5,528 bases of DNA from a bacterium (GTDB taxonomy: Bacteria > UBP13 > UBA5359). How positions within the stretch are numbered: position 1 is the stretch's first letter; each line of letters opens with the position of its first letter. The position numbers were made by a program, and so were the translations under genes. Location: assembly GCA_028699365.1 (NCBI GenBank), contig JAQVUQ010000204.1, positions 1 to 5,528 on the forward strand. The letters run 5' to 3'. The notes beneath the pieces are model-generated. The model was not told the DNA's origin. It saw nothing but the letters and a program-made list of their open reading frames with translations, and made no database searches. This document shows positions 1 to 5,130 of this stretch, piece after piece.

Positions 1-184
1 TAGCCTTCTTGCAAGTCGTATCGCTGACCTTATACATCATCTTCAGTTGACTCAACGATGGTATACTGTCTCCCACGGCTATAGCTCCGGAGTTTATCAG
101 GCCGATAATTATCTCCTTGAGTTGGATGTACTTAGGAATATGAGAGCTGCCATCGATTTTTCCGGAGACTGACCTGGCGATCAT
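1..184 (-). CDS. GntR-family transcriptional regulator, N-terminal part (runs off the left edge)
   Basis: This is the first 61 codons of a minus-strand gene that begins with ATG at 184-182. The visible protein is a winged helix-turn-helix of the GntR family. It has the family opening PKYIQLKEIIIGLINSG at about residues 17-33, then the turn GDSIPSLSQL at about 38-47 and the recognition-helix stretch YKVSDTTCKKA at about 51-61, which corresponds to the usual VSRxTVxxAL. The effector-binding domain lies outside the window, so the subfamily and ligand cannot be told. The 'PKYxQL' entry is common in YtrA-type and HutC-type members, but this is only a hint. The start is supported by an AAGGGG Shine-Dalgarno 8 nt upstream and a good promoter further up. 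A terminator separates it from the M24-like gene, so it is probably an independent unit. Confidence 0.82.
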   Translation of the reverse strand, partial: MIARSVSGKIDGSSHIPKYIQLKEIIIGLINSGAIAVGDSIPSLSQLKMMYKVSDTTCKKA

Positions 185-192
185 ATTGTTAT

Positions 193-198
193 CCCCTT
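193..198 (-). promoter_or_regulatory. Ribosome binding site of the GntR-type gene
   Basis: On the minus strand AAGGGG precedes the ATG at 184 by 8 nt. This decides the start codon of the partial regulator gene. Confidence 0.7.
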
Positions 199-224
199 CG
201 TGGACTGTTGGTCTTTTGACACAA

Positions 225-253
225 AGTTTAGCATGTGGAAGTCCGACTGTCAA
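225..253 (-). promoter_or_regulatory. Sigma-70-type promoter for the GntR-type gene
   Basis: On the minus strand a perfect TTGACA (253-248) is followed by exactly 17 bp and TAAACT (230-225, 4 of 6 matches to TATAAT). The expected start of transcription is near 218, giving a leader of about 34 nt. An imperfect inverted repeat, CTTTTG-ACA-CAAAG on the plus strand (213-226), overlaps the -10 and the start point. It could be an autoregulatory operator, since GntR-type regulators often control their own promoters; that part is inference. Confidence 0.7.
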
Positions 254-273
254 TACGGCGACTTCTCTTATGT

Positions 274-319
274 AAAACAATGCCCCGCCTCCTGGAAGCG
301 TATTTCCGAAGGCGGGGCA
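274..319 (-). terminator. Rho-independent terminator after the M24-like gene
   Basis: A perfect 10-bp inverted repeat, TGCCCCGCCT (281-290) and AGGCGGGGCA (310-319), encloses a 19-nt loop that can form an inner GGAA/TTCC stem. On the minus strand the stem is followed directly by TTGTTTT (280-274). It starts about 30 nt after the stop codon of the M24-like gene (350-352) and ends before the GntR promoter, so it separates the two minus-strand transcription units. Confidence 0.88.
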
Positions 320-349
320 TAAGAATCATTGTGCAATCAAAGCCGGCTG

Positions 350-1519
350 TTATATCCGGTTGAACATATCATCCATCATGGAACTGAAAGGCACTGCGCC
401 CTTATCGGTTATTTCATACCCCGTCTCGATCCTGGCGCCGTTGAACTCAGGATGACCGAAGTAGCTGACGTCTACACAGACGGTCATGCCGGGCTGGAGG
501 ACATCGTCGCTGCCCGGGCCGAAGAAGGGGGATTCGGCCTCATGCAGGCCGATGGTGTGGACAAAGGGACAAACCAGATATTTGGTGAAACCGACCTTCT
601 CAAAATAGGCTCTGGCCGGAGCGTCGATTTCACGCCCTGTTTTGCCAGGAACAAGCTGCTCTCTGGTAAGAGCAAAGGCCTCTTTGAGATACTTTATACA
701 GTCGCTCTGCCTGGGAGTGGGCTGTCCCGTCACCGGCAGCAGATCGCCGACAACGCCGGCATAGCCGCTGATCTTGGGAGCCAGGCCGATCATGACCAGT
801 TCGCCCGCTTCCAGCTTTTTGGAACTGGCTGTGGGGACCACGGCATTGGATCGCCGGCCACTGCCGACGATGGCGCTGAAGCCAAAGCCGCTGGCGCCGC
901 GGCTGCGGGCGGCGTATTCCCCGGCTGCAGCTACCTCTATCTCGGTAGCGCCGGGAGCAACAGCCTTTTTCATGGCTTCATAACAGTGATCCGCCAGTTT
1001 GAAGGCCTCTCTTATGTGATTGATCTCCCAGGGGGATTTTATATAGCGCAGTTCAACGTAGGCCTGGGTAATATCCACCAGTTCCACGCCTTTGAAGCCC
1101 TCGGTGATCTGGCTGTAGCACTCGGCCGGCATGCGTCCGGCTCCTACCAGGCCTACCCGCGCTATCTTGCCCAGACGCCCGGACAATTCCGAAAAGAGCG
1201 CCGGAAAATCGATGATAACGGCGTTGGGATACTCTTCATCGGGAACCATGAAAACCGGGAAGTTCCTGGTTTCGGTGATGGCGCTGTCCAGCTTGGCAAA
1301 CGGTTCGCTCTCCGGACCGCCCAGTATCATGGGCTCGCCCTCCGCCGGAACAAGGACGGCTCCGCTCTCGAACTGCGGGCACCAGCCGGTAAGATACCAG
1401 CCGTTGCCGATATTGAATTCATCGTAATAAACAAGGACTGCATCCAGTTTGTGGACCTTCATAATCGCCCTGAGCCGGCTCAGCCTGACATCTCTCTCTT
1501 CTCTTATTAAATAACCCAT
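350..1519 (-). CDS. M24-family (Xaa-Pro aminopeptidase/creatinase fold) protein with a degenerate metal site
   Basis: The 389-residue product has the two-domain layout of prolidase, aminopeptidase P and creatinase. An N-terminal creatinase-type domain (about 1-150) includes the typical start RLxxxRAIMKVHKLDAVLV. A C-terminal 'pita-bread' domain follows (about 160-389), with YIKSPWEINHIREA (159-172), HTIGL (321-325), the LQPGMTV turn (341-347) and GARIE (361-365). Active M24 peptidases use Asp, Asp, His, Glu, Glu to hold two metals. Here the first Asp position (LVLIDAG in relatives) is Gly245 and the second (GYxSD) is Val256. His321 and Glu365 remain, and Asp350 replaces a Glu. It may therefore be a non-metal hydrolase of creatinase type or another amidino/amide hydrolase rather than a peptidase. 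The start at 1519 has AGGGAGG 9 nt upstream. No promoter is visible in the spacer, so it is probably co-transcribed with the LacI-type gene. Confidence 0.85.
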   Translation of the reverse strand: MGYLIREERDVRLSRLRAIMKVHKLDAVLVYYDEFNIGNGWYLTGWCPQFESGAVLVPAEGEPMILGGPESEPFAKLDSAITETRNFPVFMVPDEEYPNAVIIDFPALFSELSGRLGKIARVGLVGAGRMPAECYSQITEGFKGVELVDITQAYVELRYIKSPWEINHIREAFKLADHCYEAMKKAVAPGATEIEVAAAGEYAARSRGASGFGFSAIVGSGRRSNAVVPTASSKKLEAGELVMIGLAPKISGYAGVVGDLLPVTGQPTPRQSDCIKYLKEAFALTREQLVPGKTGREIDAPARAYFEKVGFTKYLVCPFVHTIGLHEAESPFFGPGSDDVLQPGMTVCVDVSYFGHPEFNGARIETGYEITDKGAVPFSSMMDDMFNRI

Positions 1520-1528
1520 CTCAATTTT

Positions 1529-1535
1529 CCTCCCT
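1529..1535 (-). promoter_or_regulatory. Ribosome binding site of the M24-like gene
   Basis: Minus-strand AGGGAGG lies 9 nt before the ATG at 1519-1517 and fixes that start. It sits only 3 nt downstream of a GC-rich hairpin (1539-1553). Confidence 0.75.
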
Positions 1536-1538
1536 TTG

Positions 1539-1553
1539 GCGCCCTTCGGGCGC
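1539..1553 (-). repeat. Perfect GC hairpin just upstream of the M24-like gene's ribosome binding site
   Basis: GCGCCC (1539-1544), a 3-nt loop, then GGGCGC (1548-1553). In the minus-strand transcript this is a tight 6-bp GC stem immediately 5' of the Shine-Dalgarno. No T-run follows on either strand, so it is not a standard intrinsic terminator. It may stabilise or pause the leader or mark an RNA processing point; the role is unknown. Confidence 0.55.
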
Positions 1554-1587
1554 AGTTGTTAGTTGTTGGTTGTTTGGTTGTTGGTTT
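1554..1587. repeat. Heptamer tandem repeat array A (RGTTGTT)
   Basis: Four copies of the 7-mer RGTTGTT on the plus strand: AGTTGTT at 1554 and 1561, and GGTTGTT at 1568 and 1576. One extra T (1575) sits between the last two, and a partial GGTTT ends the array. It is non-coding low-complexity DNA in the spacer between the LacI-type and M24-like genes. Confidence 0.75.
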
Positions 1588-1622
1588 CGGGATTCCCATG
1601 CATGCCTTGCTTGGGCTCCTGC

Positions 1623-1678
<56 letters not shown>

Positions 1679-1681
1679 CTT

Positions 1682-2725
1682 TCATGGTGATCCACCAGAC
1701 GAATGCCGGATCACTAATTCGGGGAATATTCCCACCCGGGTAAAGGCTTCGTCGCCGACGGAGCCGTCTTCAAGCTCCAGCAAACGTTTTACGGCCATAC
1801 GGCCCATCCTGGACCTGTCCACGGTAACGGTTGTCAGCGGAGGGTTGACGGCTTCTCCCAGCGCCAGACCATCGAAACCCACAACCGATACATCCTCCGG
1901 TACTTTGAAAGCTCTCTCCTGCAGCGCCCTTATGGCTCCACAGGCCATTTCATCGTTGGAGAAAACGGCATCAAAAGAGAGGCCGCGATCCAGTGCCTGA
2001 ATCGTAGCGGCACAACCGCCGTCGATATGGAAATCGGCCGCAACCGTTAATCCCGGATCGAAGCCCAGACCGTATTCACCCAGAGCCCGGCGGTATCCGC
2101 TGAGCATATCCTCGGTAAAATAATGACCCTCATTTCCATGAATCAGCAGCACCCTTCTTCTGCCCAAATCCAGCAGGTGCTTGACGGCCAAATAGCTGCC
2201 ATGAGCGTTATCGCAGTATACCGAGTTATAAGGACGGGATATGCCCGGACCGCCGGGATTATCTATCAGCACCAGGTTGATAAATCTCTCCAGCAGAGCG
2301 CTGATGTGCTCATTGGGAACATCGCCTACCACCAGGATGCCCCGGCTGTCGCCGCTCTTGAGCATGTTATAGTATTTGAGAAACTCCTCATACTCATCGC
2401 CTATGATGCCGAAGGAGCATTCGCAGTTCCGGCTGAACAGCTCCTGCTGCACGCTCAGGATTATTTCGCTGAAAAAGGGGTCTTTAAAGGAAAAATCCTT
2501 TCTGAAGAGAACGTAGTAGCGCTTTTTGTCGCCGGCAGCGTCGCCATAGGCGGGAGGGAAATAGTTCAGCCGGGATGCAGCCTGCAGCACCATCTGGCGT
2601 GTGGCTTCCGATACTTTGGGATCATCCCGCAGTACGCGGCTGACCGTCATCCTGCTGACGCCGCATAACTCCGCAACTTCACTCAAACCGGGCTTTTTAG
2701 CGTCTTCCGCCATAAACGACGACAT
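1682..2725 (-). CDS. LacI-family transcriptional regulator with an atypical hinge
   Basis: The 347-residue product has an N-terminal LacI helix-turn-helix at about 14-33 (LSEVAELCGVSRMTVSRVLR) followed by DDPKVSEATRQMV. A type I periplasmic-binding-protein-like sensor domain covers about 70-340, with GILVVGD (129-135), KHLLDLGRRRVLLI (182-195), FSNDEMACGAIRAL (255-268) and VSVVGFDG (279-286). Such proteins bind operators as dimers and release or bind DNA on binding a sugar or related ligand. The hinge (about 56-70) lacks the usual ARSL-like helix and its minor-groove leucine. The start is uncertain: ATG at 2725 sits almost on top of GAGGGAG, while ATG at 2713 (residue 5) is about 12 nt away from it. 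The helix-turn-helix is intact either way. It is divergent from the dehydrogenase gene and probably controls both directions. Confidence 0.9.
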   Translation of the reverse strand: MSSFMAEDAKKPGLSEVAELCGVSRMTVSRVLRDDPKVSEATRQMVLQAASRLNYFPPAYGDAAGDKKRYYVLFRKDFSFKDPFFSEIILSVQQELFSRNCECSFGIIGDEYEEFLKYYNMLKSGDSRGILVVGDVPNEHISALLERFINLVLIDNPGGPGISRPYNSVYCDNAHGSYLAVKHLLDLGRRRVLLIHGNEGHYFTEDMLSGYRRALGEYGLGFDPGLTVAADFHIDGGCAATIQALDRGLSFDAVFSNDEMACGAIRALQERAFKVPEDVSVVGFDGLALGEAVNPPLTTVTVDRSRMGRMAVKRLLELEDGSVGDEAFTRVGIFPELVIRHSSGGSP

Positions 2726-2754
2726 CTCCCTCTACGCATGATGTATCTGTAACT

Positions 2755-2783
2755 ATTTTAACACTGATTTGTGTTACAGTAAA
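2755..2783 (-). promoter_or_regulatory. Promoter of the LacI-type gene
   Basis: On the minus strand TTTACT (2783-2778, 4 of 6) and TAAAAT (2760-2755, 5 of 6) are separated by 17 bp. Transcription would start near 2748, about 22 nt before the ATG at 2725. The spacer is almost filled by the inverted repeat at 2759-2776. Confidence 0.65.
2759..2776. promoter_or_regulatory. Candidate operator, inverted repeat TAACAC-N6-GTGTTA
   Basis: A perfect 6-bp inverted repeat lies between the -35 and -10 of the LacI-gene promoter, where a bound repressor would block RNA polymerase. A wider pair, CTGTAAC (2747-2753) and GTTACAG (2773-2779), shares the right arm, so a CTGTAACAC-like half-site occurs more than once. 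Unlike many LacI-family operators it has no central CG. Binding by the adjacent LacI-type protein is inference. Confidence 0.55.
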
Positions 2784-2798
2784 GCGCAACGGGATGCT

Positions 2799-2827
2799 AT
2801 GTATTCTCCCAATACTATGGAATACAT
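2799..2827. promoter_or_regulatory. Second inverted repeat, ATGTATTC-N13-GAATACAT
   Basis: A perfect 8-bp inverted repeat (2799-2806 and 2820-2827) with a 13-bp spacer. It ends 10 bp upstream of the -35 of the dehydrogenase promoter, a position that would suit an activator or a looping repressor site. Its sequence differs from the 2759-2776 repeat, so a second regulator is possible. Confidence 0.45.
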
Positions 2828-2837
2828 CGTCAGGTTA

Positions 2838-2866
2838 TTGCCTAAATCACCGGCTGCATATATACT
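2838..2866 (+). promoter_or_regulatory. Promoter of the dehydrogenase gene
   Basis: TTGCCT (2838-2843, 4 of 6) and TATACT (2861-2866, 5 of 6) with an ideal 17-bp spacer. Transcription would start near 2873, leaving a leader of about 57 nt before the GTG at 2930. Confidence 0.7.
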
Positions 2867-2872
2867 TAATAA

Positions 2873-2903
2873 AGTGCCTTTAAAAAGTTTTTTGAACTGC
2901 ACT
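2873..2903 (+). promoter_or_regulatory. Possible stem-loop at the 5' end of the dehydrogenase mRNA
   Basis: AGTGC (2873-2877) can pair with GCACT (2899-2903) around an A/T-rich loop that contains its own A-run and T-run. It coincides with the predicted first nucleotides of the transcript and ends 13 nt before the Shine-Dalgarno. The stem is short, so a role in mRNA stability is only a suggestion. Confidence 0.3.
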
Positions 2904-2916
2904 CAAAAAGCATACC

Positions 2917-2922
2917 AGGAGG
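2917..2922 (+). promoter_or_regulatory. Ribosome binding site of the dehydrogenase gene
   Basis: A perfect AGGAGG lies 7 nt before the GTG at 2930. This decides in favour of the GTG start, since no other start is as well placed. Confidence 0.85.
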
Positions 2923-2929
2923 AATAACA

Positions 2930-4042
2930 GTGGATAAAGTGCGTTTAGGTATTATCGGAGCAGGCGTCATGGGATCGGCCCATGCAAAGTACGTATTGGA
3001 CGGCAGCATATCCCGCTGTGAATTGGCGGCGGTGGCCGATTTCAATCCGGCCAATCTGGAGAAGTTTGATGGCCTGAAGCGCTTTACCGACAGTCATGAG
3101 ATGATAACCTCCGGAGAGGTGGCTGCGGTCCTTATAGCCACCCCTCACTACTTCCATACCGAAGCCGGCATAGACGCTTTGGAGAACGGATTGCACGTGC
3201 TGGTGGAGAAGCCCATCTCCGTGCACAAGGCTGATGCCGAAAGACTGATAGCCGCCCATACCAATAAGGATCTGGTCTTTGCCGCCATGTTCTGTGTGCG
3301 GACCGTGCCGCAATACAAGAAGATCAAGCAGTTGATAGACAATAACGAACTGGGCAAAATCGAGAGGGTCAACTGGATAGTCACCAACTGGTTCAGGCCG
3401 GAAGCGTATTACCGCAGCAGCGCCTGGAGAGCCACCTGGAAGGGCGAGGGCGGTGGTGTGCTGCTCAATCAGTGCCCTCATCAACTGGATCTGCTGCAAT
3501 GGATGTGCGGCATGCCGAGCAGCATACAGGCCTTCTGCGATCTGGGCGTCTATCACGATATCGAGGTGGAGGACAGGGTCACCGCCTTCCTGCGCTACCC
3601 CAACGGTGCTACCGGACTGTTTGTAACCAGTACCGGTGAAGCTCCCGGCACCAACCGCCTGGAGATAGCAGGAGAGATGGGCAAGCTGGTCTTTGAAAAT
3701 GACGAACTGACCTTTGCCCGCAATGAAGTTTCGGCCAGGGTCTTCTGCGATACCACCGACAATGCGTTTGGCCTTCCCGAGGTATGGAATGCGCAAATAC
3801 CGGTCAGCGGCAAGGCCGGAGTGCATGCAGAGATAACGCAGAACTTCGTGGATGCCATCCTGGACGGCACACCGCTTATAGCTCCGGCGGAAGAAGGCAT
3901 AAAGTCCATCGAACTGGCCAACGCCATGCTCTATTCCTCTTTGAAGAATACGGCCGTGGAACTGCCGCTGGATGGGGCAGCCTTTGCCGCAGAGCTGCAG
4001 AGGCTGATAGATACCTCGACACATCAGAAAGCTACTGCATAG
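2930..4042 (+). CDS. Gfo/Idh/MocA-family NAD(P)-dependent oxidoreductase
   Basis: The 370-residue protein begins with a Rossmann fold: VRLGIIGAGVMGSAHA (4-19) carries the GxGxxG dinucleotide motif. Asp37 at the end of the second strand (AAVADFNP) favours NAD over NADP. IATPHYFH (69-76) and the family signature VEKP (92-95) follow. The C-terminal alpha/beta domain (about 125-350) has GGGVLLNQCPHQLDLLQWMCG (174-194), in which His184 and Asp187 match the usual catalytic GxHxxD pattern. Members oxidise or reduce hydroxyl groups of sugars, inositols and their derivatives; the substrate here cannot be read. Length is typical for the family. The gene starts with GTG behind a perfect AGGAGG, is read from its own promoter and is divergent from the LacI-type gene. 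A terminator-like hairpin follows it. Confidence 0.93.
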   Translation: MDKVRLGIIGAGVMGSAHAKYVLDGSISRCELAAVADFNPANLEKFDGLKRFTDSHEMITSGEVAAVLIATPHYFHTEAGIDALENGLHVLVEKPISVHKADAERLIAAHTNKDLVFAAMFCVRTVPQYKKIKQLIDNNELGKIERVNWIVTNWFRPEAYYRSSAWRATWKGEGGGVLLNQCPHQLDLLQWMCGMPSSIQAFCDLGVYHDIEVEDRVTAFLRYPNGATGLFVTSTGEAPGTNRLEIAGEMGKLVFENDELTFARNEVSARVFCDTTDNAFGLPEVWNAQIPVSGKAGVHAEITQNFVDAILDGTPLIAPAEEGIKSIELANAMLYSSLKNTAVELPLDGAAFAAELQRLIDTSTHQKATA

Positions 4043-4094
4043 ACCGAGCACCGGCTATTGCAGCAGACAGTTTGCCGAATAACAAATAATCCCT

Positions 4095-4127
4095 GAGCCG
4101 TCTACATATGCAGGCGGCTCCTCTTTT
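4095..4127 (+). terminator. Terminator-like hairpin between the dehydrogenase and phosphatase-like genes
   Basis: GAGCCG (4095-4100) pairs with CGGCTC (4115-4120). The stem extends by TCT/AGG, including one G-U pair, to about 9 bp with an 8-nt loop, followed by CTCTTTT (4121-4127). It is a plausible intrinsic terminator or attenuator. The next gene starts only 19 nt later and I see no convincing promoter in between, so partial read-through may set the dose of the second gene. Confidence 0.6.
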
Positions 4128-4145
4128 GCATATACGGCAGAGATT

Positions 4146-5051
4146 GTGCATCGAAACGTTCTCATGACAAAGGAAAAGCTCGTTCTTCCGGGAAAACGCC
4201 CGGAGATAGACCAGGTAATCCTGCTGGTCATAGACGGCATGGATACCATCAACTTCACCCTGGGCAAGGCGGAGGTCATGAGCGGCCTGCACGGCCGCGC
4301 CGCCGTAGGCATAGCCCGGACCGAGATCATCGGGGCCGGCACCACCATTACGCCCACGGCCCACGGCATGATGGGCGCCGGACGCAACGTCACCGCTGAT
4401 CGTCCGGGACCGGATACCGACGGCAGACCCTATACTTACGACGGCACCATAGCCGTAACGGTGGGCGATGTGGCCAGGGCCAACGGCTTTGTCACCGGAG
4501 CCGTCGGCAAGGACGAGGTAGCTATAGCCCTTGGCGGAACCGGCAATCTTGACATTTCACGGCTGCAAAAAGAAGGCATAGATTCCACTGACGAAGTACA
4601 GCTTATCATTGAGGTCAGGCAGGTACTGTCGCAATTTGAGAAAGGCATCCTGGCCGTAAACTTCAACGCCGTGGATATCGCCGGTCACCATCGCAACGTG
4701 CTGGGAGTCATCAAAGCTATAGAACGGGCCGACAGATTAGTGCAGCAGCTTATCGAGGCCGTAGATCCGGAACGCAATCTGCTGATAATCGCCGCTGACC
4801 ACGGCACCGATCCGATAACCGGCAACCACAATACGTCGCCCACCCCGCTTAGCCTGATAACCGGGGCCATAAGCGGCCGGCACAACCTGGGCATTGCCCA
4901 TAATATGGAAATAGCTCCCACCATTCTGGGAGCCCTGGGCCTTGTCAGGCCGGAAGGCATGCTGGGTCGCGATCTGCTGGACCTGGCACTGAGCGGGCGC
5001 ATACCGCGAACAAACTATGATCCTCGCTTTTACGAGGAGTACCATGACTGA
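4146..5051 (+). CDS. Compact phosphopentomutase-like enzyme, alkaline phosphatase superfamily
   Basis: The 301-residue product carries the metal-ligand motifs of the metalloenzyme superfamily that holds DeoB, cofactor-independent phosphoglycerate mutase and alkaline phosphatase. Asp30 lies in LLVIDGMD; a Thr-rich nucleophile loop GTTITPTAHGMMGAGR (65-80) recalls DeoB's TTTGHWEMMG; Asp177 and His181 lie in NFNAVDIAGHHRN (172-184, like DeoB's DxxYGHRRD); Asp218 and His219 lie in AADHGTDP, with His228 downstream. EIAPTILGALG (255-265) is the usual final helix. At about 300 residues against about 390 for DeoB, the inserted cap domain must be much smaller. It probably moves or removes a phosphate on a sugar-like compound using two divalent metals, but the substrate is unknown. 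The start is uncertain: GTG at 4146 has only a weak GGCAGAG upstream, and ATG at 4164 has no Shine-Dalgarno. Confidence 0.85.
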   Translation: MHRNVLMTKEKLVLPGKRPEIDQVILLVIDGMDTINFTLGKAEVMSGLHGRAAVGIARTEIIGAGTTITPTAHGMMGAGRNVTADRPGPDTDGRPYTYDGTIAVTVGDVARANGFVTGAVGKDEVAIALGGTGNLDISRLQKEGIDSTDEVQLIIEVRQVLSQFEKGILAVNFNAVDIAGHHRNVLGVIKAIERADRLVQQLIEAVDPERNLLIIAADHGTDPITGNHNTSPTPLSLITGAISGRHNLGIAHNMEIAPTILGALGLVRPEGMLGRDLLDLALSGRIPRTNYDPRFYEEYHD

Positions 5052-5070
5052 GACAGACCTGAACTGGCCC

Positions 5071-5118
5071 CGGGACCGGACATTATGCATCCCCTGGCAT
5101 ACTTAAAGCCCGGTCCCG
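5071..5118. terminator. Long-looped inverted repeat between convergent genes, possible bidirectional terminator
   Basis: CGGGACCGG (5071-5079) and CCGGTCCCG (5110-5118) form a perfect 9-bp stem around 30 nt, inside which ATGC/GCAT can form a small inner stem. On the plus strand TATATTTT follows after a few bases (5125-5132); on the minus strand there is no T-run. It lies between the convergent ends of the phosphatase-like gene and dapB, so a termination role is likely but not textbook. Confidence 0.5.
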
Positions 5119-5130
5119 AAATACTATATT

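Noticed and set aside
329-1510. A 393-codon open frame on the plus strand, antisense to the M24-like gene
   Set aside because: Its translation matches no family I recognise, while the opposite strand shows clear M24-fold motifs, a good Shine-Dalgarno and a terminator. Long antisense open frames are common in GC-rich coding DNA.
2123-2668. A 181-codon plus-strand frame inside the LacI-type gene
   Set aside because: It is fully antisense to a recognised regulator and shows no family motifs or ribosome binding site.
2945-4051. A 368-codon open frame on the minus strand, antisense to the dehydrogenase gene
   Set aside because: The plus strand carries unmistakable Gfo/Idh/MocA motifs and a perfect ribosome binding site. 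The antisense translation shows no recognisable motifs.
4043-4145. Separate promoter for the phosphatase-like gene
   Set aside because: TTGCAG at 4058 has no acceptable -10 at 16-18 bp, and nothing better is visible, so I did not call one.
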